NCBI RefSeq assembly: GCF_014204755.1
Contig: NZ_JACHLZ010000001.1
Location: 1,550,001 to 1,614,000 of the forward strand
Source: Brachybacterium aquaticum
Lineage (GTDB): Bacteria; Actinomycetota; Actinomycetes; Actinomycetales; Dermabacteraceae
Direction of reading: 5' to 3'
Length of the DNA stretch: 64,000 nt
This document shows positions 14,030-20,804 of the stretch, one piece after another. Made by a program: the position numbers and the translations under genes. The notes under the pieces are model-generated. The model worked only from the letters and a program-made list of their open reading frames with translations. It was not told the origin of the DNA and ran no database searches. Positions within the stretch are counted from its first letter, which is position 1. Every line of letters begins with the position of its first letter.

Positions 14030-14047
14030 CACGCCTCACGGGACGTG
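14030..14047 (-). promoter_or_regulatory. PyrR-binding RNA stem-loop in the pyrR leader
   Basis: The minus-strand RNA reads CACGUC CCGUGA GGCGUG: a 6-bp stem (C-G, A-U, C-G, G-C, U-G, C-G) with the hexaloop CCGUGA. It matches the conserved PyrR loop pattern UCCNGNGAGGY exactly. The 3' side of the stem shares its last G with the ribosome binding site GGAAGGGAG (14022-14030). No terminator/antiterminator pair follows before the ATG. I infer repression of translation initiation, as shown for mycobacterial PyrR, rather than Bacillus-type attenuation. Confidence 0.82.
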
Positions 14048-14085
14048 TCGTTAAAGGGGTGGGGATGCTCGTGCGAGCGGTGCCA

Positions 14086-14091
14086 AGTCTA
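14086..14091 (-). promoter_or_regulatory. -10 box of the pyr operon (TAGACT)
   Basis: TAGACT on the minus strand places the transcription start near 14079 and gives a leader of about 65 nt that contains the PyrR loop and the ribosome binding site. The same hexamer precedes ettA-like (22458), ctaA (32253) and sepH (44515). No clear -35. Confidence 0.6.
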
Positions 14092-14119
14092 GTAGGCGGG
14101 CCGGTGCAGGCACCGGCGT

Positions 14120-14143
14120 GCCCGCCCCTCGGACGGGGCGGGC
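14120..14143 (-). terminator. Hairpin downstream of nusB
   Basis: 9-bp perfect GC stem (GCCCGCCCC / GGGGCGGGC) with a 6-nt loop, 36 nt past the nusB stop. A second 8-bp stem (GCCGGTGC/GCACCGGC) lies at 14100-14117. No U-tract. Likely ends efp-nusB transcription before the pyr promoter. Confidence 0.5.
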
Positions 14144-14178
14144 GGCGCGGTCAGCGGCGGGATCTCAGGAGAGGTTGC

Positions 14179-14724
14179 TCAGGGCAGCAGGCCGCTCACG
14201 TCGACGAGGCGCTGGAGAAGCCCGTTGACGAAGCGCGGGGAGTCGTCGGTCGAGAGGACCTCGGCGATCTTGGTGTACTCGCCGATGATAGCGCCGCGCT
14301 CCCCGTCGGCCGCACCGTGCAGCACCTCGGCGGCGCCGAGGCGCAGGATCGCCCGGTCCACCGCGGGCATGCGATGCAGGGGCCAGTCGCGCGAGTGCGT
14401 GGCGAGGTCCTCGTCGATGTCCGTGGCGTGCGGGGCGTACAGCTCCACCAGGGCGCGCGAGCGCTCGGGCAGCGGGGTCTGGGCGGCGGTGCGGCGCAGC
14501 CGCTCCTGGAGCACGTCGAGGACCGGCGCCTGCTTGGCGTCGGCCTCGAAGAGCACGTCCAGGGCGCGGATGCGGTCGCGGGTGCGCCCGTGGAGGCGGT
14601 CCGCGGCGGCCGGGACGGTGCGCTCGAGCTCGACCTCCGCCCCCTCCCGGGTGGGGAGGGGGAGGCCGGTCGGCTTCGGGGCCTTCGGCTGGTCGGCGCC
14701 GCCCGTGGTGGAGCCTCGGGTCAC
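14179..14724 (-). CDS. nusB: Transcription antitermination factor NusB
   Basis: All-helical RNA-binding protein that, with NusE/S10, supports rRNA antitermination. 181 residues: about 40 non-conserved charged residues, then the NusB fold with [31 protein letters not shown], and the conserved [25 protein letters not shown]. The GTG at 14724 overlaps the efp stop as GTGA. efp-nusB is a conserved actinobacterial pair. Confidence 0.95.
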   Translation of the reverse strand: MTRGSTTGGADQPKAPKPTGLPLPTREGAEVELERTVPAAADRLHGRTRDRIRALDVLFEADAKQAPVLDVLQERLRRTAAQTPLPERSRALVELYAPHATDIDEDLATHSRDWPLHRMPAVDRAILRLGAAEVLHGAADGERGAIIGEYTKIAEVLSTDDSPRFVNGLLQRLVDVSGLLP

Positions 14725-15281
14725 TTGACGCGCTCGAGGTAGTCGCCGGAGCGGGTGTCCACCTTGACCTTGTCGCCCTGGTTCAGGAACAGCGGGACCT
14801 GGATCTCGCGGCCGGTCTCCAGGCGCGCGGGCTTGGTGCCGCCGCTGGAGCGGTCGCCCTGCAGGCCGGGCTCGGTGAACTCGATGGTGAGCACCACGGA
14901 GGCGGGCAGCTCGACGAAGAGCGCATTGCCCTCGTGGAAGGCGATGACCACGTCCTGGCCCTCGAGCATGAAGTCCTTGGCCTCGCCCACGGTCTCCTCG
15001 GAGACGTTGGTCTGCTCCCAGTTCGAGGTGTCCATGAACACGTACATGTCGCCGTCGATGTAGGAGAACTGCATGTCGCGGCGGTCCACGGTGGCGGTCT
15101 CGACCTTCACACCGGCGTTGAAGGTCTTGTCCACGCCCTTGCCGGACATGACGTTCTTGAGCTTGGTGCGCACGAAGGCCGGGCCCTTGCCGGGCTTGAC
15201 GTGCTGGAACTCGACCACGCTCCAGAGCTGCTGATCGAGGACCAGCACCATTCCGTTCTTGAGGTCGTTCGTCGTCGCCAT
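14721..15281 (-). CDS. efp: Elongation factor P
   Basis: Relieves ribosome stalling at polyproline. 186 residues, with three beta-barrel domains. The tip loop reads [16 protein letters not shown] near residue 30; the lysine in PGKGPA is the position modified in many species. Domain III keeps [21 protein letters not shown] at 15281 follows GGAGACC. First gene of efp-nusB. Confidence 0.97.
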   Translation of the reverse strand: MATTNDLKNGMVLVLDQQLWSVVEFQHVKPGKGPAFVRTKLKNVMSGKGVDKTFNAGVKVETATVDRRDMQFSYIDGDMYVFMDTSNWEQTNVSEETVGEAKDFMLEGQDVVIAFHEGNALFVELPASVVLTIEFTEPGLQGDRSSGGTKPARLETGREIQVPLFLNQGDKVKVDTRSGDYLERVK

Positions 15282-15312
15282 GGGTCTCCTCGGTAGTCGT
15301 CGGGGCGGACCA

Positions 15313-15318
15313 AGGATA
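15313..15318 (-). promoter_or_regulatory. -10 box for efp-nusB (TATCCT)
   Basis: TATCCT on the minus strand, 31 nt before the efp ATG, predicts a leader of about 25 nt that includes the GAGGAGA ribosome binding site. It is the same hexamer as upstream of rpoZ. No clear -35. Confidence 0.5.
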
Positions 15319-15355
15319 GCGCGCAGGCCCGCCTCTCCCCCGGCGGCCGACGGAC

Positions 15356-15973
15356 TCAGCGGCTCGACGTGAGGTCGATCATGCTCAGCAGCCGCACGGC
15401 CAGGGGGTGGGCGGCGCTCTCCTCGCGCCAGCCGCTCGTCTTCACGGCGCGGGAGACGGTCTGCTGGGTGACGCCGAGCCGCTCGGCGAGGCGGGCCTGG
15501 GTGGCGCCGGGCTCCTCGCGCAGCGCCCGGACCGTCTCGCGCTGGCCGCGGTTGCGGGTGCGGACCATCCAGCCGATCAGGCGCAGCACGGCCTCGACGT
15601 CGGTGGCGGTGTCCTGCTGGCGCGCATCGGCCGCGCGGACGGCGAGCGGGACCTGGGAGGTGGTGGTCGCCGCGGCGAGGGCCTGCGCGGCGGCGGCGAC
15701 GGCCGGGCCGCCGAGCTCGCGGACGGAGACGGGCAGCGGGCGGTCCACCGCCCCGATGCCGAGGCCGATGGCGGTGCCGCCCACCTCCAGCGCCCGCAGC
15801 ATCACCTCGAGGGCTGTCTCGCCGCGGGCGGCGAGGATGAGCGCGTCGGGGCCGGCGGTGCGCTCGGGCGGCAGGGGCAGCTCCACCTCCGCGAGCGCCT
15901 CGAGCAATGCGGGGACGGGGTCGACGGCGGGGCGGCCGTGGCCGGGGCGACCGGAGAGGGAGAGGACGAACAC
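15356..15973 (-). CDS. SatD-like protein with a C-terminal helix-turn-helix
   Basis: 205 residues. The N-terminal 120 residues resemble the SatD family ([12 protein letters not shown], then [24 protein letters not shown]), whose members are poorly characterised. The C-terminal part (about 140-190) is a clear helix-turn-helix: [26 protein letters not shown] infer a DNA-binding protein; target unknown. GTG at 15973 is supported by AAAGG 7 nt upstream. Monocistronic between efp and the sugar ABC operon, same strand, and separated from the ABC genes by hairpins and repeats. A variant of the GGCCGACGGG 10-mer sits directly after its stop. Confidence 0.7.
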   Translation of the reverse strand: MFVLSLSGRPGHGRPAVDPVPALLEALAEVELPLPPERTAGPDALILAARGETALEVMLRALEVGGTAIGLGIGAVDRPLPVSVRELGGPAVAAAAQALAAATTTSQVPLAVRAADARQQDTATDVEAVLRLIGWMVRTRNRGQRETVRALREEPGATQARLAERLGVTQQTVSRAVKTSGWREESAAHPLAVRLLSMIDLTSSR

Positions 15974-16041
15974 GACGGGCCTTTCACAGCGGATATCAGG
16001 CGTTTGTCACGGTACACGTATGAGAGGCTGAATCCGGTGGT

Positions 16042-16099
16042 GGCGCGCCGTCGGCCGACGGCGCGCCGGGCCCCGCCTCCTCGGCGGGGCCCGGCGCGC
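16042..16099. terminator. Perfect 26-bp palindrome overlapping a 17-bp hairpin
   Basis: 16042-16067 is a perfect 26-bp palindrome centred on GTCGGCCGAC with GGCGCGCC arms. It shares sequence with a second hairpin at 16061-16099: a 17-bp perfect stem (GCGCGCCGGGCCCCGCC and its complement) with the 5-nt loop TCCTC. The two structures are mutually exclusive. They lie just past the end of the sugar ABC operon on the minus strand, so termination of that operon is the likely role. No U-tract. Confidence 0.65.
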
Positions 16100-16105
16100 G
16101 CGGGT

Positions 16106-16171
16106 GCTGCTGTGCTCGATCGCGCTGCTGTGCTCGATCGCGCTGCTGTGCTCGATCGCGCTGCTGTGCTC
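16106..16171. repeat. 18-bp tandem repeat, 3.7 copies, at the 3' end of the ATPase gene
   Basis: Three identical copies of GCTGCTGTGCTCGATCGC (16106-16123, 16124-16141, 16142-16159), then 12 nt of a fourth copy that runs into the stop codon of the ABC ATPase (TCA at 16170). On the minus strand the first unit gives TGA-GCACAGCAGC and the later units CGA-GCACAGCAGC, so the stop belongs to the array by one base change. Confidence 0.95.
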
Positions 16172-17417
16172 AGCCGTCCGCGGCGGCAGCGTTCTCGATC
16201 TCGCGCTGACGGTCCTCGGCGGCGCGGCGGGTGAGCTCCGCGCCCTTCTCCTCGTCGCGGGTGAGGTTCTCACCGGTCGAGACGTCGAAGACGTGCAGCT
16301 TGCGGGTGTCGACCCAGAGCTTCGCCTCGTTGCCGCCGCGGATGCGGCTGGCGGAGCTGAGGGTGACGACGACCTGAGGTGGGATCTCGTCCTGGTCGAG
16401 GTCCTTCGCGAGCTCGTCGAGGACCTCGGCGACCTTGGGGTCCTTCTCGTAGTCGATGTAGCCGTACTGCTCGTTGCCGAGCCACTCGGTGTGGGTGGGG
16501 GTGGCGGTGAGTTCGGTGCCGTGCTCGAGCAGCGCCTCGTCCACGAACTCGAGGTCCTCGAAGTGCTCGGGCCGCACGCCGATCAGCACGAGGTCCTTGC
16601 CGCGGGCGGCCTCGATGACGCGGTCCGGCGCGGAGAGGTCCCCGATGGGGGTGCGCAGGCGTCCGTCGGCCTCCCGCGCGGGCAGGAAGTTCATCGAGGG
16701 CGAGCCGATGAAGCCGGCGACGAACAGGTTCGCGGGCTGCTCGTAGAGCTCTCGCGGGGAGGCGACCTGCTGCAGGCGGCCCTTCTTCAGCACCGCGACC
16801 CGGTCGCCGAGGGTCATCGCCTCGGTCTGGTCGTGGGTGACGTAGACGCTGGTGATGCCGAGGCGGCGCTGCAGCTGCGCGATCTGGGTGCGCATCTGGC
16901 CGCGCAGCTTGGCGTCGAGGTTCGACAGCGGCTCGTCGAAGAGGAAGGCGTCGGCGTTGCGGACGATCGCCCGGCCCATCGCCACGCGCTGGCGCTGACC
17001 GCCGGAGAGGTTGCCGGGCTTGCGCTCCAGGTGGTCGTCGAGCCCGAGCATCGACGAGGCGTGGCGCACGCGCTTGTCGATCTCGTCCTCGGAGACGTTG
17101 TTCTTGCTCAGCCGCATCGGGAAGGCGATGTTGTCGTACACCGTCAGGTGCGGGTAGAGCGCGTAGTTCTGGAACACCATGGCGAGGTTGCGGTCGCGGG
17201 GCGCGATCTCGTTGACGCGCCTGCCGTCGATCCGCAACTCGCCGTCGGTGATGTCCTCGAGGCCGACGATCATCCGCAGCAGCGTCGACTTCCCGCAGCC
17301 CGAGGGGCCGACGAGGATCACGAACTCGCCGTCGGCGATGTCGAGGCTGACGTCGTTCACGGCGGGGAAGCCGTCGTCGTACTTCTTGACCAGGTTCTGG
17401 ATCTCGATGGTGGCCAT
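16170..17417 (-). CDS. Sugar ABC transporter ATP-binding protein (SugC/MsiK/UgpC type)
   Basis: Energises an importer for sugars. 415 residues. Walker [10 protein letters not shown] at 37-45, signature [15 protein letters not shown] near 135, Walker [14 protein letters not shown] near 155, H-loop in [15 protein letters not shown]. After residue 240 comes the C-terminal MOBE/TOBE regulatory region ([11 protein letters not shown]). ATG at 17417. Order on the minus strand is binding protein, two permeases, ATPase, as in mycobacterial lpqY-sugA-sugB-sugC. The gap to the upstream permease is 21 nt. Confidence 0.9.
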   Translation of the reverse strand: MATIEIQNLVKKYDDGFPAVNDVSLDIADGEFVILVGPSGCGKSTLLRMIVGLEDITDGELRIDGRRVNEIAPRDRNLAMVFQNYALYPHLTVYDNIAFPMRLSKNNVSEDEIDKRVRHASSMLGLDDHLERKPGNLSGGQRQRVAMGRAIVRNADAFLFDEPLSNLDAKLRGQMRTQIAQLQRRLGITSVYVTHDQTEAMTLGDRVAVLKKGRLQQVASPRELYEQPANLFVAGFIGSPSMNFLPAREADGRLRTPIGDLSAPDRVIEAARGKDLVLIGVRPEHFEDLEFVDEALLEHGTELTATPTHTEWLGNEQYGYIDYEKDPKVAEVLDELAKDLDQDEIPPQVVVTLSSASRIRGGNEAKLWVDTRKLHVFDVSTGENLTRDEEKGAELTRRAAEDRQREIENAAAADG

Positions 17418-17438
17418 GGCCGGTGGTACCTCCTGGGG

Positions 17439-18281
17439 TCAGCCCTTGACCGCGCCCTGCGTCAGACCGGAGACGATCTGGCGCTGGAAGAGCACGACGA
17501 TGATGATGATGGGGATGGTGACGATGATCGCGGCGGCCGAGATCGCGCCGGTGGGCTCCTCGAACTGCGAGGCGCCGGTGAAGAAGGCCAGCGCCGCCGG
17601 GACCGGCCGCGCGGCGGACGTCGACGTCAGCGAGATGCCGTAGACGAAGTCGTTCCAGGCGATGAAGAACGCGATGATCGCGGTCGTGAACACGCCGGGC
17701 AGCGCGAGCGGGACGATGACCTTCCGGAAGGCCTCGAAGCTGGTTGCGCCGTCGACCTGGGCCGCGCGCTCGAGATCCCAGGGGATCTGCTGGAAGTACG
17801 CGGCGAGGGTGTAGATCGAGATCGGCAGGGTCAGTGAGAGGTACGGGATGATCAGGCCGGCCCAGGTGTCGTACAGGCCGATGGTGCGCCACAGGTTGAA
17901 CAGCGGCGTGACGATCGAGATCACCGGGAACATCGACACGCCGAGCGCGCTGAAGAGCACCAGGCGCTTACCCGGGAAGTCCAGGCGGGCGATGGCGTAG
18001 GCGCACAGGGTCGCCAGCACCACCGCGATGGCGGTGGCGATCAGGGTGATGCCGATCGAGTTGCGCAGCGCCGGCAGGAACAGGTCCCGCGCGGAGCCGG
18101 CGAAGATCTGCGTGTAGTTGTCCAGCACGAAGCTCGTGGGCAGGAAGCGTCCGGTGGTGAGGTCGCCGGTGGCCTTGAACGAGGTCATCAGGATGGAGAC
18201 CAGCGGCCCCAGCGTGTACACCAGCACCACGACGGTGATCGCGATCCAGCCGACCTTCTGCTTGGTGGTCATGCCCTTCAT
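17439..18281 (-). CDS. Sugar ABC transporter permease (SugB/MalG type)
   Basis: 280 residues, six membrane helices: first at about 10-32 after the basic MTTKQK, then the conserved permease core. The EAA loop that contacts the ATPase reads ERAAQVDGATSFEAFRKVIVPLALPG near 185-210. The C-terminal half has WNDFVYGISLTS, typical of the MalG branch. The gene starts 1 nt before the stop of the partner permease gene ends its reading (18281 versus 18283), so it is cotranslated. Confidence 0.9.
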   Translation of the reverse strand: MKGMTTKQKVGWIAITVVVLVYTLGPLVSILMTSFKATGDLTTGRFLPTSFVLDNYTQIFAGSARDLFLPALRNSIGITLIATAIAVVLATLCAYAIARLDFPGKRLVLFSALGVSMFPVISIVTPLFNLWRTIGLYDTWAGLIIPYLSLTLPISIYTLAAYFQQIPWDLERAAQVDGATSFEAFRKVIVPLALPGVFTTAIIAFFIAWNDFVYGISLTSTSAARPVPAALAFFTGASQFEEPTGAISAAAIIVTIPIIIIVVLFQRQIVSGLTQGAVKG

Positions 18282-18282
18282 C

Positions 18283-19248
18283 TCAGCGTCCCTCCCCCGA
18301 GGTCAGATCGACCTTGAAGCCCTTGATCGCGACGATCGCGATGCCGATCACGCACAGGAACAGCACCACGGAGATCGCCGAGCCCATCCCGATCTCGAGC
18401 CGGCCGATCGAGGTGCGGTATGCCAGCAGCGAGAGGACCTCGGTGCCGTAGGCGCCGTTGGTCATGATGAACACGTTGTCGAAGATGCGGAAGGCGTCCA
18501 GGGCGCGGAACAGGACCGCGACCATGATCGCCGCCTTCATGTTCGGCAGGACCACGCGGCGCATGATCTCCCAGCGGGTCCCGCCGTCCACGCGAGCGGC
18601 CTCGGTGAGCTCACCGGGGACCTGTGCGAGGCCGGACAGCAGCAGCAGGGATATGAACGGGGTGGTCTTCCAGATCTCGCTGAGCATGATCACGGTCAGC
18701 GCCGGGGCCGCCGAGCCGAACCAGTTGAAGCTGTCCTCCACGAAGGGCAGCCACGAGTTCACGAAGCCGGTGTTGATGTCGAAGGCGAAGAACCACGCGA
18801 AGGCGGAGACCACGGTGATCGTGCCGTAGGGCACGAGGATCGCGGTGCGCAGCAGGCCGCGCAGCTTCGTGATCGCGTTGTGCATCACCAGCGCCAGGAC
18901 GAAGCCGAGCACGAGCTCGACCGCGACGGTGACCAGGGTGATCAGCACCGTGACGCCCAGGTCCTTCCAGAACACCGGGTCGGTGAAGAGCACGCCGTAG
19001 TTGGCCAGGCCCACGAACTCGCGCTCGTCGGGGGCGGTGAGGCGGTAGGAGAACAGGGAGTCGAAGAACGCCTGGACGATCGGGTAGACGGTCACGGCGA
19101 CCATCACCACGAAGGCCGGGGCGGCCAGCATGATCCCGAGGCGGCGCTCCGCCCGGGCGCGGTCGCTGAGCGGCGCCTTCTTCGGCTTCCGACGCTCCTC
19201 GACCGGCGGGTCCGCCGCTCTCGTCGGTGCGGCTGCGGTCTCGCTCAC
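18283..19248 (-). CDS. Sugar ABC transporter permease (SugA/MalF type)
   Basis: 321 residues. About 35 hydrophilic N-terminal residues, then six membrane helices (first at 38-60, IMLAAPAFVVMVAVTVYPIV). EAA loop: TEAARVDGGTRWEIMRRVVLPNM near 225. GTG at 19248 overlaps the stop of the binding-protein gene (GTGA). Forms a heterodimeric channel with the product of 17439-18281. Confidence 0.9.
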   Translation of the reverse strand: MSETAAAPTRAADPPVEERRKPKKAPLSDRARAERRLGIMLAAPAFVVMVAVTVYPIVQAFFDSLFSYRLTAPDEREFVGLANYGVLFTDPVFWKDLGVTVLITLVTVAVELVLGFVLALVMHNAITKLRGLLRTAILVPYGTITVVSAFAWFFAFDINTGFVNSWLPFVEDSFNWFGSAAPALTVIMLSEIWKTTPFISLLLLSGLAQVPGELTEAARVDGGTRWEIMRRVVLPNMKAAIMVAVLFRALDAFRIFDNVFIMTNGAYGTEVLSLLAYRTSIGRLEIGMGSAISVVLFLCVIGIAIVAIKGFKVDLTSGEGR

Positions 19249-20552
19249 AGCAGGGCCTCCCCTCTGAGCACGGACTGGATGAACTCCTGGGACTCGGCGG
19301 GCGTGGACTCCGTGACGTCGGAGATCGGGGTCCAGTGCTGCTGGATGCCCAGCGAGATCTCGTTGTAGTACGGGGTCTGCGGGCGGGGCGCGGCCCGCTC
19401 GAGGGACTCGCGGATCTCGGGCGCCATGGGGTAGGCGTCCTGCACTTCCGGGTCGTCGTACGCGGTGGTGGAGGCCGGCGGGTTGCCGTCCGAGAGGAAG
19501 TACTGCGCCTGCTTCTCGGGAGAGGCGATGCAGCGGATCGCCTCGTAGGCGAGGTCCGGGTGCTCGCTCGACGCGCCGACGCCGAGGTTGATCCCTCCCA
19601 GCGGGGGTGTGGACTCCTGGTCCTCGGTAATCTGCGGGTAGGTCGTCCACTTCATGTCGTCCAGGACCTCCTGGTCGACGCTGCCCTGCTCGACGGAGGT
19701 CTGGGTGGCGGTGTAGACGAACGGCCAGTTCACCATGAAGGAGCCCTGGTCGCCCTGGAACTGGGCCATGGCGACGTTCTCGTCCTGGGTGGTGGCGCCG
19801 GGGCCGGCGAGGCCCTCGGAGCCGATGGTGGAGATGATCCTCGCGGCCTCGTCGCCCGCCGGGGAGTCCAGCGCCAGCTGGGTCTCGTCGGCCGGGGCGT
19901 CGGGGTTCTCGATGATCGCCTGGCCCTGGGACTCCATGAGGGCGTTGACCCACACGGTCATGGACTCAGCGCGGATGCCCTGGATGCCGAGGTAGGAGTC
20001 GGTGGTCTCCGCGGCCTCGATCAGCTGGTCCCAGGTGACGGGCTGGGACATGTCCAGGCCCGCCTCCTCGGCGACCGACTCGCGGTACCACAGCAGCTGG
20101 GTGTTGGCCCAGAACGGGACCGCGACCAGCTCGTCCTTCCAGGTGGCTCCCTGCACGGCGCCCTCGACGACGTCCTGGGTGGAGGACTCGACGAGGTCCT
20201 CCGGGACCGGGGCGAGGAAGCCGGGCTCGGCGAGCTCGGGGATGTAGGGCGGGTCCAGGCTCATGATGTCCATGGACCGGTCGCCGGCGGCCAGGCGGCG
20301 GGCCAGCTGCTCGCGCTGGCTGGCGGCGTCGCGCGGGAGCAGCGAGGTGGTGATGGTGTACGCGCCGTCCGCCTCCTCGGTGCACTGCTGGGCGATCTGC
20401 GCCTGTCCCCCGTTGTCGGGGTTGATGTACCAGGTCAGCTCCGGGGGGCCGGAGTCGGCCGAGCCGCAGGCGGAGAGCGTCGCCCCCAGCGCGAGGGCGG
20501 CGCCGGCTGCGCACAGTCTGCGCAGCGCGGACGGTCGGGCGGATTCGCTCAC
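19245..20552 (-). CDS. Sugar-binding lipoprotein, LpqY-like
   Basis: 435 residues. Lipoprotein signal: RRLCAAGAALALGATLSAC with lipobox LSAC (Cys at about 28), so it is anchored outside the membrane. The mature start (ELTWYINPDNGGQAQIAQQC, LLPRDAASQREQLARRLAAGD, MDIMSLDP) recalls LpqY, the trehalose-binding protein of mycobacteria; with the operon order this suggests a trehalose or related disaccharide importer. Substrate is inferred, not shown. I chose the GTG at 20552 because GAGGAGG lies about 10 nt upstream and the signal peptide starts there; a longer frame upstream has no such signal. Confidence 0.75.
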   Translation of the reverse strand: MSESARPSALRRLCAAGAALALGATLSACGSADSGPPELTWYINPDNGGQAQIAQQCTEEADGAYTITTSLLPRDAASQREQLARRLAAGDRSMDIMSLDPPYIPELAEPGFLAPVPEDLVESSTQDVVEGAVQGATWKDELVAVPFWANTQLLWYRESVAEEAGLDMSQPVTWDQLIEAAETTDSYLGIQGIRAESMTVWVNALMESQGQAIIENPDAPADETQLALDSPAGDEAARIISTIGSEGLAGPGATTQDENVAMAQFQGDQGSFMVNWPFVYTATQTSVEQGSVDQEVLDDMKWTTYPQITEDQESTPPLGGINLGVGASSEHPDLAYEAIRCIASPEKQAQYFLSDGNPPASTTAYDDPEVQDAYPMAPEIRESLERAAPRPQTPYYNEISLGIQQHWTPISDVTESTPAESQEFIQSVLRGEALL

Positions 20553-20649
20553 GGTCTTCGCTCCTCCTCGTCGAGCCGGCGCGGGGAACGGATGCGCGAG
20601 GACCTCTGCGATGAGGTCCGGCGCTCCGGAGGGGGCCGGATGACGCCCG

Positions 20650-20678
20650 AGACTATGCCGCACGTCACAGGCTCGCAA
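20650..20678 (-). promoter_or_regulatory. Promoter of the sugar ABC operon (TTGCGA-N17-TAGTCT)
   Basis: On the minus strand -35 TTGCGA (20678-20673) and -10 TAGTCT (20655-20650) are spaced by 17 nt. The start would be near 20643, giving a leader of about 90 nt. I see no clear repressor palindrome next to it. Confidence 0.6.
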
Positions 20679-20696
20679 ATCGGGCGCGCCGACAAT

Positions 20697-20719
20697 CCCG
20701 TCGGAGCGGGGCCGACGGG
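20697..20719 (-). terminator. Hairpin downstream of the ABC-F gene
   Basis: Stem CCCGTCGG/CCGACGGG (8 bp) with a 7-nt loop, between the end of the ABC-F gene and the sugar operon promoter. The right arm is part of a GGCCGACGGG 10-mer (20710-20719). Confidence 0.5.
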
Positions 20720-20778
20720 GGTGCCCGAGGGCGGCCGGCGGGGGTGCCCGAGGGCGCCGACAGGGGGTGTCGAGGGCG
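20711..20778. repeat. 22-23-bp tandem repeat after the ABC-F gene
   Basis: Three imperfect units (20711-20733, 20734-20755, 20756-20778) of the form GCCGRCGGGGGTGCCCGAGGGCG, with a decayed fourth up to about 20795. Unlike the other arrays in this window it ends about 25 nt before the stop codon of the neighbouring gene (20805). Confidence 0.8.
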
Positions 20779-20804
20779 GCCGGCGGGCGCTGCCGCCGCG
20801 GGGC

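Noticed and set aside
16106-16171. CRISPR-like array
   Set aside because: Units are contiguous without spacers and no cas gene is near; same for 34124-34174 and 60893-60976.
16007-16273. ORF encoding Ala-Ile-Glu-His-Ser-Ser repeats
   Set aside because: It is one frame of the 18-bp array and overlaps the ABC ATPase in another frame; no start signals.
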